A DNA stretch of 64,000 nt from Scytonema millei VB511283 (GCF_000817735.3 NZ_JTJC03000006.1:259783-323782); one strand, 5' to 3'; numbered from the stretch's first letter, positions 1 through 8,797 are shown. The notes: a model not told the origin generated them from the sequence alone. Numbers and translations: made by a program.

Positions 1-155
1 TCGTTCATGGCTATGGCTTCAATACTAGCCCCGGCAATTAAAAAGAAATAAACTAGCAAACTAGGTACGAGTTCAGATAGTCCCTTGGAAAGTTTCATAT
101 ACATTCCACCCAAGGTATAAGCAAATGCAGCAACTAACACCATTATTAAATACAT
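1..155 (-). CDS. SMR-family multidrug/small-molecule efflux transporter (5' part)
   Basis: The N-terminal 51 codons of a small membrane protein are present; the gene runs off the left edge of the window. It begins MYLIMVLVAAFAYTLGGMYM and continues with SKGLSELVPSLLVYFLFIAG, giving two hydrophobic helices with the early Gly/Met-rich helix and following Lys-Leu-Ser-Lys-Gly loop seen in the small multidrug resistance (EmrE/Sug) family. A good ribosome binding site (AAAGGAGC) lies just upstream of the ATG at 155. The conserved Glu of EmrE helix 1 is not obvious, so substrate and even exact subfamily are uncertain. Upstream is a long gene-free region. Confidence 0.72.
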   Translation of the reverse strand, partial: MYLIMVLVAAFAYTLGGMYMKLSKGLSELVPSLLVYFFLIAGASIEAIAMN

Positions 156-1016
156 AAACTCGCTCCTTTAAACTTGAAATTTTACAACCAGACGTTTTTT
201 TGTTTTTTTATAGCCTAGTGAATTCAGCTACACTTGTTATTTTTACTATCAAATAAATTGATTTATTTACATAAAAGCTTCGCATTCTTATATCGCGTCA
301 ATACTCAACAACCGCCAAAAATCTTTCAGATTTTTTTTAAGTTTTTCAAAATCCTTAAAAAATATATATTAGATTCATTATTGGAACCACAGTATTTTTA
401 CGGGCAATAGTCAAAAACAAGCTGAACTTTAAGAAAAACTTGCGAGTCGATTCAGTGAAAATGCCGATTTAACGAAATACTGAACTTCCACGGACTGTAA
501 AAACGATTGTTCGACTGAAAATCAGCTACTAATTACGGATAAGTAAGATGCTAAATCCGATTATCTTCATAGAGATTTAATACTGAACCCCTTTAGTAGC
601 GGTAGATTCAGCAGAACGGTTTTTGAGCTAGTTTTACAAGAAGAGAGTTGTCTATTCCTAGTTGCCGACAGTTATGAATTTATAATTTCTTTATGTTTGA
701 GAAGGTTTAAATCTGCTGTTTACTAGCTTCGATTGGTAACTTATTAGTTGTTCTTATGAAAGTTAAAAAATAATTTTATCGATTAGTACAGTTAATTACC
801 TAAAATTTGCTGTACGACCTATTTCTGTTGACTTGCACTGACACTCAAATCTTTCTCAAGACTCATAGATATCGGTCTTAAGATAGGCGCTCGCCAGCTC
901 GAAAATCTGACTGACGAACGATGTTAGATCTCTCGTTCATCCTACAAGCTGTACGTATAAATACTTTACATCCTGCTTGCAGGAGAAATTACGAGTAGTT
1001 TTAGTAGGAGATTGAT
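156..1016. other. long gene-free region
   Basis: About 860 bases of AT-rich sequence between the divergent SMR transporter and csbD-like genes. No convincing ORF, tRNA or strong palindrome was seen. It must contain the promoters of both flanking genes. The csbD-like gene has a good ribosome binding site (TAGGAGATTGAT) immediately before its ATG. Confidence 0.5.
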
Positions 1017-1208
1017 ATGAGCATCGAAAAAAGAGTTGAAGCAGTTGCTAAGAACGTTGAAGGCAAAGTTCAAGAAGCGATGAGCGAGCTGACAGGCGAT
1101 CCCAAAGATAAGTTGGAAGGACAAGCAAAACAAGAGGATGCAGCCACAATGCACGCTCAAGAAGATGTTAAAGATAAAGCTAAAGATTTCATCGACAAAA
1201 CTTTTTAA
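1017..1208 (+). CDS. CsbD-family stress protein
   Basis: A 63-residue, highly charged protein of the CsbD/YjbJ family. The family hallmark is visible: N-terminal MSIEKRVEAVAKNVEGKVQE, then a G-D-P-x-x-K-x-E-G-x-A-x-Q segment, ending in a Lys-rich amphipathic stretch (DVKDKAKDFIDKTF). Such proteins are small, helical and soluble, and are induced by general or osmotic stress in many bacteria; their molecular role is unknown. The start is supported by a strong ribosome binding site at about 1004-1010, and a hairpin terminator follows the gene. It is likely monocistronic. Confidence 0.88.
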   Translation: MSIEKRVEAVAKNVEGKVQEAMSELTGDPKDKLEGQAKQEDAATMHAQEDVKDKAKDFIDKTF

Positions 1209-1244
1209 GCGTCAAACTCTCAAGAGTTAGGCGCGATTGGAGTT

Positions 1245-1277
1245 GGCAAGAGGTTAAGTTGTCTCTTGCCTTTATTT
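1245..1277 (+). terminator. intrinsic terminator of the csbD-like gene
   Basis: An 8-bp perfect stem (GGCAAGAG / CTCTTGCC) with a 10-base loop is followed by TTTATTT. It lies 37 bases after the csbD-like stop codon, the expected place and form for a Rho-independent terminator. Confidence 0.75.
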
Positions 1278-1280
1278 ATT

Positions 1281-1380
1281 AGGAGTCGGGAGTGGAGGGA
1301 CAAGGAAGACAAGGGAGAGGGGGGAGCAATTCTAGCCACTAGCCACCAGTCACCAGCCACTGTCAACTAACAACTGACAA
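1281..1380. repeat. degenerate heptanucleotide tandem repeats
   Basis: A patchwork of short tandem units (GGAGTCG-, ACAAGG-, CCACTAG- and CAACTGA-type) fills the gap between two convergent genes. The last unit enters the 3' end of the dihydrouridine synthase gene and encodes its final residues (RQLSVVS). Confidence 0.75.
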
Positions 1381-2391
1381 CTGACGATCGAGTTGTTCGA
1401 TCGCGCGATCGAGTAGTTCTAACCCCTCAGTCACAGACTCGATAACGCTGAGTTGACCGCGTAATTCAGCTGCACCGTTAAAACCTTTAGCGTACCATGT
1501 CATATGTTTGCGGGCTTGACGCACACCGCGATCGCCCTTGTACTCCCACAGTGCTTGCAGATGTTCTCTAGCACATTGCAAGAGTTCGACTGGTGTAGGA
1601 GACGGTAATTCTCGTCCTGTCTTGAGAAAGTAATCGACTTCTCCAACTAAAAACGGATAGCCTAGCGTCCCTCGCGAACACATCACCCCATCTGCACCTG
1701 TCTGTTCCAAACACTTCACGGCTGCTGCTACAGAAAAAATATCGCCATTGCCAATCACGGGAATTGACAGCACTTCCTTAACCCGTGCAATCCATTCCCA
1801 CTTCGCCGCACCATTGTAGCCTTGGGCGCGGGTACGTCCGTGAACGGTAATCATTTGCGCCCCCGCATCTTCCATCCGTTTGGCAAAGTCTAGGATGGTT
1901 ATTTCTTTATCCGTCCAACCAATGCGAGTTTTTACCGTCACTGGTACATCGACGGCTTGCACCACAGAACGGACAATCGCTTCCGCAACTTCTGGTTGTC
2001 GCAACAGCGAAGAACCACCACCATTTTTGGTAATTTTATTGACCGGGCAACCCATATTAATATCAACTGTATCTGCCCCCTCTTCCACAGCTTTGATGGC
2101 TGCTTCTGCCAAAAAGTCAGGGCGACAGTCAAATAATTGAATGCTAATTGGCTTTTCCTGCGGTTCTACCTCCATAATTTTAGGTAGCTCTTTGACGTAG
2201 TGCAGCCCGGTAGCATTCACCATTTCGGTGTACATCATTGACTCTGGAGCATAGCGTCGCACTAAGCGGCGAAACACCAAGTCAGTTACACCTGATAGCG
2301 GTGACTGTAAGACTCGACTATTAACTTCAAACGAGCCGATTTTTAAAGGTGTTGAAAGTCTAGCTTGCAAGCTAGGAGATAGGGCAACCAT
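1363..2391 (-). CDS. dusB: tRNA-dihydrouridine synthase (DusB/NifR3 type)
   Basis: A 342-residue FMN enzyme that reduces uridine to dihydrouridine in the D loop of tRNAs. It has the TIM-barrel layout of the Dus family: the N-terminal L-x-S-P-L-S-G-V-T-D motif, the active-site D-I-N-M-G-C-P-V segment containing the catalytic Cys, KTRIGW, the T-V-H-G-R-T-R phosphate-binding segment, G-N-G-D-I, and a C-terminal helical tRNA-binding region. Length is normal for the family. The final seven residues derive from a tandem repeat and are probably not conserved. The symbol is by family resemblance; cyanobacterial Dus specificity cannot be read from sequence. Confidence 0.93.
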   Translation of the reverse strand: MVALSPSLQARLSTPLKIGSFEVNSRVLQSPLSGVTDLVFRRLVRRYAPESMMYTEMVNATGLHYVKELPKIMEVEPQEKPISIQLFDCRPDFLAEAAIKAVEEGADTVDINMGCPVNKITKNGGGSSLLRQPEVAEAIVRSVVQAVDVPVTVKTRIGWTDKEITILDFAKRMEDAGAQMITVHGRTRAQGYNGAAKWEWIARVKEVLSIPVIGNGDIFSVAAAVKCLEQTGADGVMCSRGTLGYPFLVGEVDYFLKTGRELPSPTPVELLQCAREHLQALWEYKGDRGVRQARKHMTWYAKGFNGAAELRGQLSVIESVTEGLELLDRAIEQLDRQLSVVS

Positions 2392-2863
2392 AGGAACGAA
2401 AGGAGTTAGAGTTTCTACTTTAACGAGAAAAAGCGTTCGTTTGGCGCGATCGCCCGCTCGAGGTCTTCATTTTGCGCGATCGCTAATAAATCTTAGCAGA
2501 AGCAAATTAAAGGATATATACAAATATTACGAAATAATTCTGGCGATTGCGAATAGTTTGCAAGTTCAGAAATAATAAAAACGAAGATAATTAAAATTTC
2601 CATTCACTGCGATCGCATCTGCTTGAAACTGTTGGTGCATGACTTGGCAGGCTCATCGTAACAGTTTTCTCCGTTGAAGCGATCGAAATATTGGTAAAGA
2701 GGGAATCCCCATCTTTGCAGCGCTGTTTCACGTCCGAATTTGGCTTGGGAGTCAGGATCGTTCTTTCATTTTTGAGCGCTTAATTTGAAGTTTTGTAACA
2801 GAAGCTTTTTCACAAGCTATCTCGACTTTCAGTAGACCGATTTGAAAGTGAGGATAATAAATA
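2392..2863. promoter_or_regulatory. divergent intergenic region between dus and the CP43-like gene
   Basis: A 470-base divergent spacer, AT-rich with HIP1 sites, that must hold promoters for both flanking genes. GTGAGGATAATAAATAATG at 2848-2866 gives a plausible ribosome binding site and start for the antenna gene. I could not identify a specific operator. Confidence 0.45.
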
Positions 2864-4252
2864 ATGATCGAAACTGCAAGCGATCGCAAAGCCCAATATC
2901 CTTGGTGGGCTGGTAATGCGCGCCTAACTAATTTATCGGGCACATTTTTGACTGCTCATATTGCCCATGCTGCGATCGTAGCCTTTAGTATTGGTGCGCT
3001 GATACTGTTAGAAATTAGTCGATATTCTCCTGACCGTCCGATGTCAGAACAAGGGTTATTTCTCTTACCTCGACTGGCTACACAAGGATGGAGTCAGGTT
3101 TCTGGTGGTCAAGTGACTGACACTTATCCCTTTTTTGCTTTTGGAGTTGTACTGCTTGTTTCCGCCGCAGTTTTTACAGCAGGCACTCTATTTCACCGCT
3201 GGCAAGTTCCGGCAAGCTTAGAAGAGTCCAAAAATCCTCTAGCGCGGCAATATCATTTTAGTTGGGACAACCCTAAAAAATTGAGTTTTATTTTAGGAAA
3301 CCACTTAATTTTCTTAGGAATAGGGGCTTTGTTGTTAGTAGCAAAAGCCATGTTTTTTGGCGGACTTTACGATGCTAATATCGGACAAGTGCGCGTCGTT
3401 ACCGACCCAACTTTAAATCCTGGAATAATTATAGACCGCATCGGTCATCTATTTGATGTCAACAATCTCGAAGATGTTGTTGGCGGTCACATTTATGTTG
3501 GTGCGCTGTTAATTGTGGCAGGAATGTGGCATGTCATTACAGAACCGTGGGATTGGGTCAAACGACGTTTTCTCTTCTCTGGTAACGCCATTCTTTCTTA
3601 CTCTCTATTTAGTCTTGCTTTGACAGGATTTGCTGGCTCTTACTTTTGCGGATTTAATACCCTCGCCTATCCAGTTGAGTTCTACGGTGCGCCCTTAAGC
3701 CTCAAATCGTCCTTATTACCCCACTACTTCGACCCAAATCAACTAGAACCTACAACTCGCGTTTGGTTGGCAAATACCTACTTTTACCTATCGTTCTTCA
3801 CTCTTCAGGGTTCTCTCTGGCATTTTGGATTGGCATCTGGTTACTTTGAACCCGTTCTACAATCTTGGAAAGCAGCTTTCTCGGAAATTAGAACTGCAAA
3901 TTTAACATATCAGCGAGCTTTCAACCACCAGTCTCAACCCAATTGGAATACATTCTATGAATCTCCTCAAGTTGAGCTTCAGCCAGCTTTTGCTGACCAA
4001 GAATCTGCTCAAAAATCTTTGAACTATCTCTACGAAACCTCTTCAAATTCAGTTGCATCCACAAGGACAAAATTACAGCCCAATCATCGACAAGTGCTTT
4101 ACCAATTCAACTATCCCAACGACGAAGGAAAGACTTTTTACGAAAGTTCTAATGGGGAGAAATCAAAATTAGAATATCCCTCCCCCATGCCTCAGAATCT
4201 TTACGAGGCTACTTACCAAAAACAAAAATCTAGCAAGTTGTATGGGGGTTAA
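2864..4252 (+). CDS. isiX: IsiA/CP43'-family chlorophyll antenna protein with long C-terminal tail (candidate IsiX)
   Basis: A 462-residue thylakoid protein of the CP43/IsiA/Pcb family, binding chlorophyll a through membrane-helix histidines. Six helices are apparent, roughly residues 28-50, 88-110, 143-165, 207-226, 240-262 and 304-328, with family landmarks such as TAHIAHAA, GHIYVG, and LQGSLWHFGLASGYFEP at the sixth helix. IsiA is usually about 340-350 residues; here a soluble tail of about 120 residues (340-462) follows, rich in Tyr, Asn, Gln and Ser. It is not hydrophobic, so this is not an IsiA-PsaL fusion. The gene converges on an allophycocyanin pair, matching the gene content of low-light photoacclimation clusters (apcD4, apcB3, isiX); the symbol rests on that context. 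It probably feeds excitation energy to a photosystem. Confidence 0.85.
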   Translation: MIETASDRKAQYPWWAGNARLTNLSGTFLTAHIAHAAIVAFSIGALILLEISRYSPDRPMSEQGLFLLPRLATQGWSQVSGGQVTDTYPFFAFGVVLLVSAAVFTAGTLFHRWQVPASLEESKNPLARQYHFSWDNPKKLSFILGNHLIFLGIGALLLVAKAMFFGGLYDANIGQVRVVTDPTLNPGIIIDRIGHLFDVNNLEDVVGGHIYVGALLIVAGMWHVITEPWDWVKRRFLFSGNAILSYSLFSLALTGFAGSYFCGFNTLAYPVEFYGAPLSLKSSLLPHYFDPNQLEPTTRVWLANTYFYLSFFTLQGSLWHFGLASGYFEPVLQSWKAAFSEIRTANLTYQRAFNHQSQPNWNTFYESPQVELQPAFADQESAQKSLNYLYETSSNSVASTRTKLQPNHRQVLYQFNYPNDEGKTFYESSNGEKSKLEYPSPMPQNLYEATYQKQKSSKLYGG

Positions 4253-4440
4253 CAGTTATCAGTTAACAGTTATCAGTTGTCAGTGGTTAGTGGCTAGTGA
4301 CTGGTGACTAGCGGCTAGAGCTAAAAATCTAGCATTCAAACTAAAAAGCCCCCTTGTTCAGGGGGGGTTGGAAGGATCTAAAAGCCCCCCTTAACAAGGG
4401 GGGTTGGGGGGATCTAAACGACCTAGTGCTAGCTACTGGT
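4253..4440. repeat. heptanucleotide repeats plus C-run/G-run inverted repeat
   Basis: The first half is tandem GTTATCA/GTTAACA and CTAGTGA-type units. The second half (about 4345-4420) holds two copies of a C6/G6 inverted repeat (AAGCCCCC...GGGGGGTTGG, each ending GGATCTAAA). The same element recurs at 7671-7795 and 34145-34396. It lies between convergent genes and could terminate transcription from both sides. Confidence 0.8.
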
Positions 4441-4928
4441 CACTGACTTAAACCACTACAAATGTGGTCTAAATGCGTCCCAACTTCTTGCCCAGCTTCC
4501 GCACCAACTAGACGAGTCGTGACTTCCTTCATTGCTTGAACCGCTTGCACGGTTGGTTGAATCGGAACACCTAGAGTACTGAAAGTTTCCTTCAAACCAA
4601 AAAGTACCCGCTCTTCAATAATGGAAGGATCGTCAGCTAACATCGCGTAGGTAGCATAACGCAAGAATAGGGTTAGATCGCGAATGCAGGCTGCATAGCG
4701 ACGAGTAGGATACATATTACCTCCAGGACAGGTGATATCTCCATATAAAAGCGAATTTGCCACCGCTTGACTGACAATACCAGAGGCATTTTCACTGATA
4801 GTAGCAGCTGCTTTCACGCGCAATTCACCTGTTTGGAAATATTTTCTCAACTTTTCCAACTCAGGTGTGTCGAGATATTTACCTTGTCGATCCGCAGGAT
4901 TGATAACAGAAGTAATCGTGTCTTGCAT
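4440..4928 (-). CDS. apcB3: allophycocyanin beta subunit (candidate ApcB3)
   Basis: A 162-residue phycobiliprotein beta subunit of allophycocyanin type. It starts [20 protein letters not shown] and keeps the ApcB hallmarks: PGGN with Asn71 (the methylated Asn of beta subunits), and the bilin-attachment block [10 protein letters not shown] with Cys81. It differs from canonical ApcB at many places, including an extra Cys67 (DITCPGGN, where ApcB normally has Arg). It follows the alpha-like gene by 114 bases on the same strand and would form a heterodimer with it. Paralogue number is inferred from the pairing with an ApcD-like subunit and the adjacent IsiA-family gene; a core ApcB is presumably encoded elsewhere. 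Confidence 0.9.
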   Translation of the reverse strand: MQDTITSVINPADRQGKYLDTPELEKLRKYFQTGELRVKAAATISENASGIVSQAVANSLLYGDITCPGGNMYPTRRYAACIRDLTLFLRYATYAMLADDPSIIEERVLFGLKETFSTLGVPIQPTVQAVQAMKEVTTRLVGAEAGQEVGTHLDHICSGLSQ

Positions 4929-5042
4929 GGTTTTTCTCCAACCGAGATTTCGTTTTTAATTGGTAGATTTATGTGTTGAGAATTTGCACTTTTGAGCTAT
5001 CTAACTCTTAGCAAAGAGAAGCTCTAATTAGTTCACCAAAAC

Positions 5043-5519
5043 CTAATACATGGCTCGAATTAAGTAATCGAAATAAGGTTTGACAAGATCGGCTTCTTCG
5101 CGACTCATTAAACCTGTAGCTACCTCTTTTAAAGAGCGCATACAACTGCCAATGTTACTGACAGGAACACCCAGGGATACATACATTTCCCGCATTCCAT
5201 TTATGCCGATATCATCTAAGGGCTTCATGTTTCCAGCTAATACGGCATATGTAATAAGTCGGAGATACCAAGCTTGATCTCTTTGACATAAGGCTGTTTT
5301 CTTCGAATCGCCGCTATTGCTGGGAGTATTCGGTATCACCTTCCAAAATCTTTGGCTACCCTCTTGGACAATTTTTTGTTCGTTTTGCGATAGGATTTGC
5401 GCTACTTTAAGTCGCGTCTCTCCAGTTTTAAAAAAATCTTGTAGTTTATCTAATTCCGTGCGGCTAAGAAAGCGATCGGCTTCATCAGACTGAGCTATAA
5501 CTTGGGCAACAAGGCTCAT
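5043..5519 (-). CDS. apcD4: allophycocyanin alpha-type subunit, ApcD-like (candidate ApcD4)
   Basis: A 158-residue phycobiliprotein alpha subunit. The start at 5519 (MSLVAQVIAQSDEADRFLSR) matches the family N terminus and has a strong GGGAGGA ribosome binding site; a longer in-frame reading from 5609 would add 30 residues unlike any phycobiliprotein. Cys78 lies in ALCQRDQAWYLRL, aligned with the bilin Cys of ApcA/ApcD (usually TCLRDLDYYLRL). The stretch before it (residues 61-76) differs strongly from core ApcA. ApcD-like paralogues of this type form red-shifted or far-red-absorbing allophycocyanins. Pairing with the beta gene and the antenna gene suggests ApcD4 of a LoLiP cluster; absorption cannot be read from sequence. 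Confidence 0.88.
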   Translation of the reverse strand: MSLVAQVIAQSDEADRFLSRTELDKLQDFFKTGETRLKVAQILSQNEQKIVQEGSQRFWKVIPNTPSNSGDSKKTALCQRDQAWYLRLITYAVLAGNMKPLDDIGINGMREMYVSLGVPVSNIGSCMRSLKEVATGLMSREEADLVKPYFDYLIRAMY

Positions 5520-6085
5520 TATTTTATCCTCCCGTAAGATAGGACGAAACCAGTTTTCTCTAAAACAATTGTTGACTTTATTGTTGCAAAAGTCATTAGC
5601 ATTTTTCACAACTTAATAAACAATTTTATAACTTAACAAATAAGATATTTCTTGCTTGAATATAGATTAATTTCTATAGTAAAAATTCTAAACTTGGGTT
5701 TCAATATTAATTGACTTAACTCTCATGTAACAATAGAGTTTGGGTTATGAAACCCTGACAGGTTCTATTGCTAAGTCATTAGTAAAAATGAGCGATCGCA
5801 ACTTATATCTAGCTTTATATCCAGCTTCTTCAGGCTAGAAAACATTACGCTCTTTTTGCCTGTTTTCTTGTTTGCTTTTGGACGATTATCAAAACTCTCA
5901 GCCTGGATGTAGCAATTCCAAAATTAGAATTAACCGTCAGGCGATCGCAGATTTTGTAAAAATCAATACAATTTCCAACCCGTGTAACCTTACCAAATCA
6001 GCCGATCGCTCCCTCTGAAAAAAAATTCACTACAGTTCTTGACAAGATAGAATAGACGTGGCATGATGATAAATCGTCCGACTAA
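5520..6085. promoter_or_regulatory. apcD4-tRNA-Asp intergenic region
   Basis: About 565 bases, AT-rich, upstream of the allophycocyanin pair on one side and of tRNA-Asp on the other. It should hold the promoter of the allophycocyanin operon. It contains one notable potential stem-loop (5731-5770) but no ORF that I credit. Confidence 0.5.
5731..5770. other. two-tier potential stem-loop
   Basis: Outer arms CAATAGA (5731-5737) and TCTATTG (5764-5770) are perfectly complementary and enclose an inner GGGTT-ATG-AAACCC hairpin. There is no U-tract, so it does not look like a simple terminator. It may be a regulatory RNA structure or a decayed repeat. Confidence 0.4.
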
Positions 6086-6159
6086 GGGACTGTAGTTCAA
6101 TTGGTTAGAGCACCGCCCTGTCACGGCGGAAGTTGCGGGTTCGAGCCCCGTCAGTCCCG
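6086..6159 (+). tRNA. tRNA-Asp (GUC)
   Basis: A complete 74-base cloverleaf. The acceptor arm GGGACTG pairs with CAGTCCC plus discriminator G, the D arm is GTTC...GAGC, the anticodon stem CCGCC/GGCGG encloses the loop CTGTCAC with anticodon GTC, and the T arm is GCGGG TTCGAGC CCCGT. The CCA end is not encoded. It lies 71 bases upstream of gltX on the same strand. Confidence 0.97.
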
Positions 6160-6230
6160 TTAAAATGTATTGATCTAGAGACGTTCAACGTAACGCCTCT
6201 ATATTGGTTTAACCTAAATCACCTGGATCT

Positions 6231-7670
6231 ATGATTCGCGTTCGTATTGCTCCCAGTCCCACTGGTAACTTACACATCGGTACAGCAAGAACCGCAGTAT
6301 TTAATTGGCTGTTCGCCCGCCATCACGGGGGACAGTTTATTTTACGGGTTGAGGACACGGATACGGAGCGATCGCGCCCTGAATATACTCAAAACATTCT
6401 CGACGGATTAAACTGGCTCGGTATGCACTGGGATGAAGGTCCCATATTTCAGTCAGATCGCATAGATATCTACAAGCAACGAGTACAAGACTTACTCGAT
6501 AAAGGCTTGGCATATCGCTGTTATACCACCGAGGCAGAATTGGAAGAAATGCGGGCAGCGCAAAAAGCTAGAAATGAAGCACCCCGTTACGATAACCGCC
6601 ACCGAAATTTAACCTCAGAACAAGAAGCAGCTTTTACAGATGAAGGTCGTCGTCCCGTAATTCGGTTTAAAATTGACGACGATCGCGAAATTGTCTGGCA
6701 CGATCTGGTACGGGGAGAGATGCGCTGGCGGGGTAGTGACTTGGGCGGCGATATGGTGATTGCTCGTCGTTCGGAAGATGCTAGTATCGGTCAACCTCTG
6801 TATAACTTTGCTGTTGTCGTGGATGACATGGATATGAACATTACCCATGTGATTCGCGGTGAAGATCACATTGCCAATACAGCCAAACAAATTCTGCTTT
6901 ACGAAGCTTTCGGCGCAGCCATACCAGAATTCGCCCATACGCCCTTAATTTTGAATATGACAGGGCAGAAACTTTCTAAGCGAGATGGGGTGACATCCAT
7001 TTCTGACTTTAAAAAAATGGGTTTTGTGGCAGAGGCGATCGTCAATTACATGACATTATTAGGCTGGTCGCCACCCGATTCTACCCAAGAAATCTTTACT
7101 CTAGAGGAAGCGGCAAAGCTATTTAGTTTCGATCGGGTAAATAAGGCTGGGGCAAAATTTGACTGGGCAAAGCTGGATTGGATTAACAGTCAATACCTGC
7201 ATCATATGCCTGTGGATAAGTTAACCGATCTGCTGATACCCTACTGGCAAGAAGCAGGATACGAGTTCGATCCGGTGGGAGATCGCCCTTGGTTGGAGAA
7301 AATTACAGCCCTTGTGGGCGCGAGTTTGACGCGGCTACCGGATGCTGTGGATATGTGTCGGTTATTCTTTGTCAAATCTGTAGAGTTCAGTCAGGAAGCA
7401 ACCGAACAACTCAAGCAAGCGGGGGCTGATGCTGTGGTGCAAAGCATTGTCACTGCCCTGGATGGTACGACCGAATTAACCGCAGAGCGCACCCAGGAGA
7501 TCGTTAAACAGGTGATGAAGGAGCAAAACGTCAAAAAAGGCTTGGTGATGCGATCGCTCCGGGCTGCCCTCACAGGCGACTTACACGGTCCCGATCTCGT
7601 TGAATCGTGGCTGATTTTGCACCAAAAAGAATTGGATAAAAAACGGTTGCAAGAGGCGATCGCGAAATAA
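6231..7670 (+). CDS. gltX: glutamyl-tRNA synthetase
   Basis: A 479-residue class I aminoacyl-tRNA synthetase. It shows the signature HIGT (residues 15-18) in [18 protein letters not shown], the KLSKR motif at 247-251, and a C-terminal helical anticodon-binding region. It charges tRNA-Glu; in cyanobacteria the enzyme is normally non-discriminating and also charges tRNA-Gln, later amidated by GatCAB. Glu-tRNA is in addition the precursor of tetrapyrroles, including chlorophyll and bilins. Length is typical. The gene follows tRNA-Asp, and no tandem repeats interrupt it. Confidence 0.98.
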   Translation: MIRVRIAPSPTGNLHIGTARTAVFNWLFARHHGGQFILRVEDTDTERSRPEYTQNILDGLNWLGMHWDEGPIFQSDRIDIYKQRVQDLLDKGLAYRCYTTEAELEEMRAAQKARNEAPRYDNRHRNLTSEQEAAFTDEGRRPVIRFKIDDDREIVWHDLVRGEMRWRGSDLGGDMVIARRSEDASIGQPLYNFAVVVDDMDMNITHVIRGEDHIANTAKQILLYEAFGAAIPEFAHTPLILNMTGQKLSKRDGVTSISDFKKMGFVAEAIVNYMTLLGWSPPDSTQEIFTLEEAAKLFSFDRVNKAGAKFDWAKLDWINSQYLHHMPVDKLTDLLIPYWQEAGYEFDPVGDRPWLEKITALVGASLTRLPDAVDMCRLFFVKSVEFSQEATEQLKQAGADAVVQSIVTALDGTTELTAERTQEIVKQVMKEQNVKKGLVMRSLRAALTGDLHGPDLVESWLILHQKELDKKRLQEAIAK

Positions 7671-7795
7671 GAAGATCCCCCTAAATCCCCCTTTTTAAGG
7701 GGGGCTTTGCAAGATATTTATGCCCCCCTTAAAAAGGGGGACTTTGCAAGATATTTATGCCCCCCTTTCTAAGGGGGGTTGGGGGGATCTAAAAT
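7671..7795. repeat. triple C-run/G-run inverted repeat array
   Basis: Three tandem copies of a C5-6 ... AAGGGGGG inverted repeat are separated by a repeated spacer (GCAAGATATTTATG occurs twice). The array ends GGGGGGATCTAAA, as do the related elements at 4345-4420 and 34250-34396. It sits between gltX and the aldo/keto reductase gene and could act as a terminator or be a palindromic mobile repeat. Confidence 0.85.
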
Positions 7796-7816
7796 CTCAA
7801 ACTAGGATAGAAAAGT

Positions 7817-8797
7817 ATGCAAACTACCAGCCAAATTTACCTTCCAGAAATGGGCTGCGGTACGTGGGCATGGGGTAATCGCTTGCTCTGGGGCTACGAT
7901 GAAAGCATGGACGACCAGTTACAAGCGGTTTTCGATCTCTGTGTCAGCAACGACGTAACTTTATTCGATACAGGCGATTCTTATGGTACTGGGCGCTTAA
8001 ATGGACGCAGCGAGAAGTTGTTGGGACAATTTGCGAGAGAATATCAGGGAATTGAGAAAGAAAATATTTGTATTGCCACTAAACTAGCTGCTTATCCCTG
8101 GAGATTGACCCGTCAATCGATGATTAAGGCTGCCAAAGCTTCAGCGCAACGTTTGGGTAGAAATGTTGATTTGGTGCAAATGCATTGGTCTACAGCTAAT
8201 TATGCCCCTTGGCAAGAGTGGGTATTATTGGATGGTCTTGCCGACTTGTACGAACAAGGGTTAGTTAAGGGAATCGGTTTATCAAATTATGGTTCTCAAC
8301 GGCTGAAACAAGTCTATAAAAAGTTGCGCGATCGCGGCGTTCCGATCGCTACGCTACAAGTTCAGTATTCGTTGCTATCGACCTATCCTGTCACCCAATT
8401 AGGTATTAAAGATGTATGCGACGAATTGGGAATAAAATTAATTGCCTATAGCCCCTTGGCTTTGGGAATCTTGACTGGAAAGTATACTGAGAAAAGTTCA
8501 TTTCCCAAAGGAATTCGCGGTGTATTATTTCGGCAGCTATTACCAGGAATTCGCCCCTTGCTAGGATGTTTGCAAGAGATTGCCAGTTTGAGAAGTAAAA
8601 CTATGTCTCAAATTGCAATTAATTGGTGTATGTGTAAAGGAACTATTCCAATTCCTGGAGCGAAAACTGTAGCACAAGCGAAGGAGAATATTGGTGCTTT
8701 GGGTTGGCGATTGGATGCTAGTGAAGTTATCGCACTCGATCGCGCTGCGGCAAGTACGGATAAGAAAATGGTACAAAATATTTTTCAGACAAAATAG
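7817..8797 (+). CDS. aldo/keto reductase
   Basis: A 326-residue NAD(P)H-dependent oxidoreductase with the AKR (alpha/beta)8 barrel. The catalytic tetrad is visible: Asp51 and Tyr56 (FDTGDSYGTG), Lys89 (ATKLA) and His123 (LVQMHW). Later landmarks are GLSNYG, the VQYSLLS strand, the AYSPLALGILTGKY segment and IPIPGAKTVAQAKENIGALG, which binds the cofactor adenosine phosphate. The substrate is unknown. The family reduces carbonyls, and cyanobacterial members are often linked to detoxification of reactive aldehydes. It stands alone, with repeats on both sides. Confidence 0.93.
   Translation: MQTTSQIYLPEMGCGTWAWGNRLLWGYDESMDDQLQAVFDLCVSNDVTLFDTGDSYGTGRLNGRSEKLLGQFAREYQGIEKENICIATKLAAYPWRLTRQSMIKAAKASAQRLGRNVDLVQMHWSTANYAPWQEWVLLDGLADLYEQGLVKGIGLSNYGSQRLKQVYKKLRDRGVPIATLQVQYSLLSTYPVTQLGIKDVCDELGIKLIAYSPLALGILTGKYTEKSSFPKGIRGVLFRQLLPGIRPLLGCLQEIASLRSKTMSQIAINWCMCKGTIPIPGAKTVAQAKENIGALGWRLDASEVIALDRAAASTDKKMVQNIFQTK

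Noticed and set aside
3881-4252. IsiA-PsaL fusion
   Set aside because: The C-terminal 120 residues are polar, without membrane helices or a PsaL motif.
2864-5519. Far-red photoacclimation (FaRLiP) cluster
   Set aside because: No rfpA/B/C, apcE2, chlF or paralogous psa/psb genes are in the neighbourhood; only an IsiA-like gene and one allophycocyanin pair occur.
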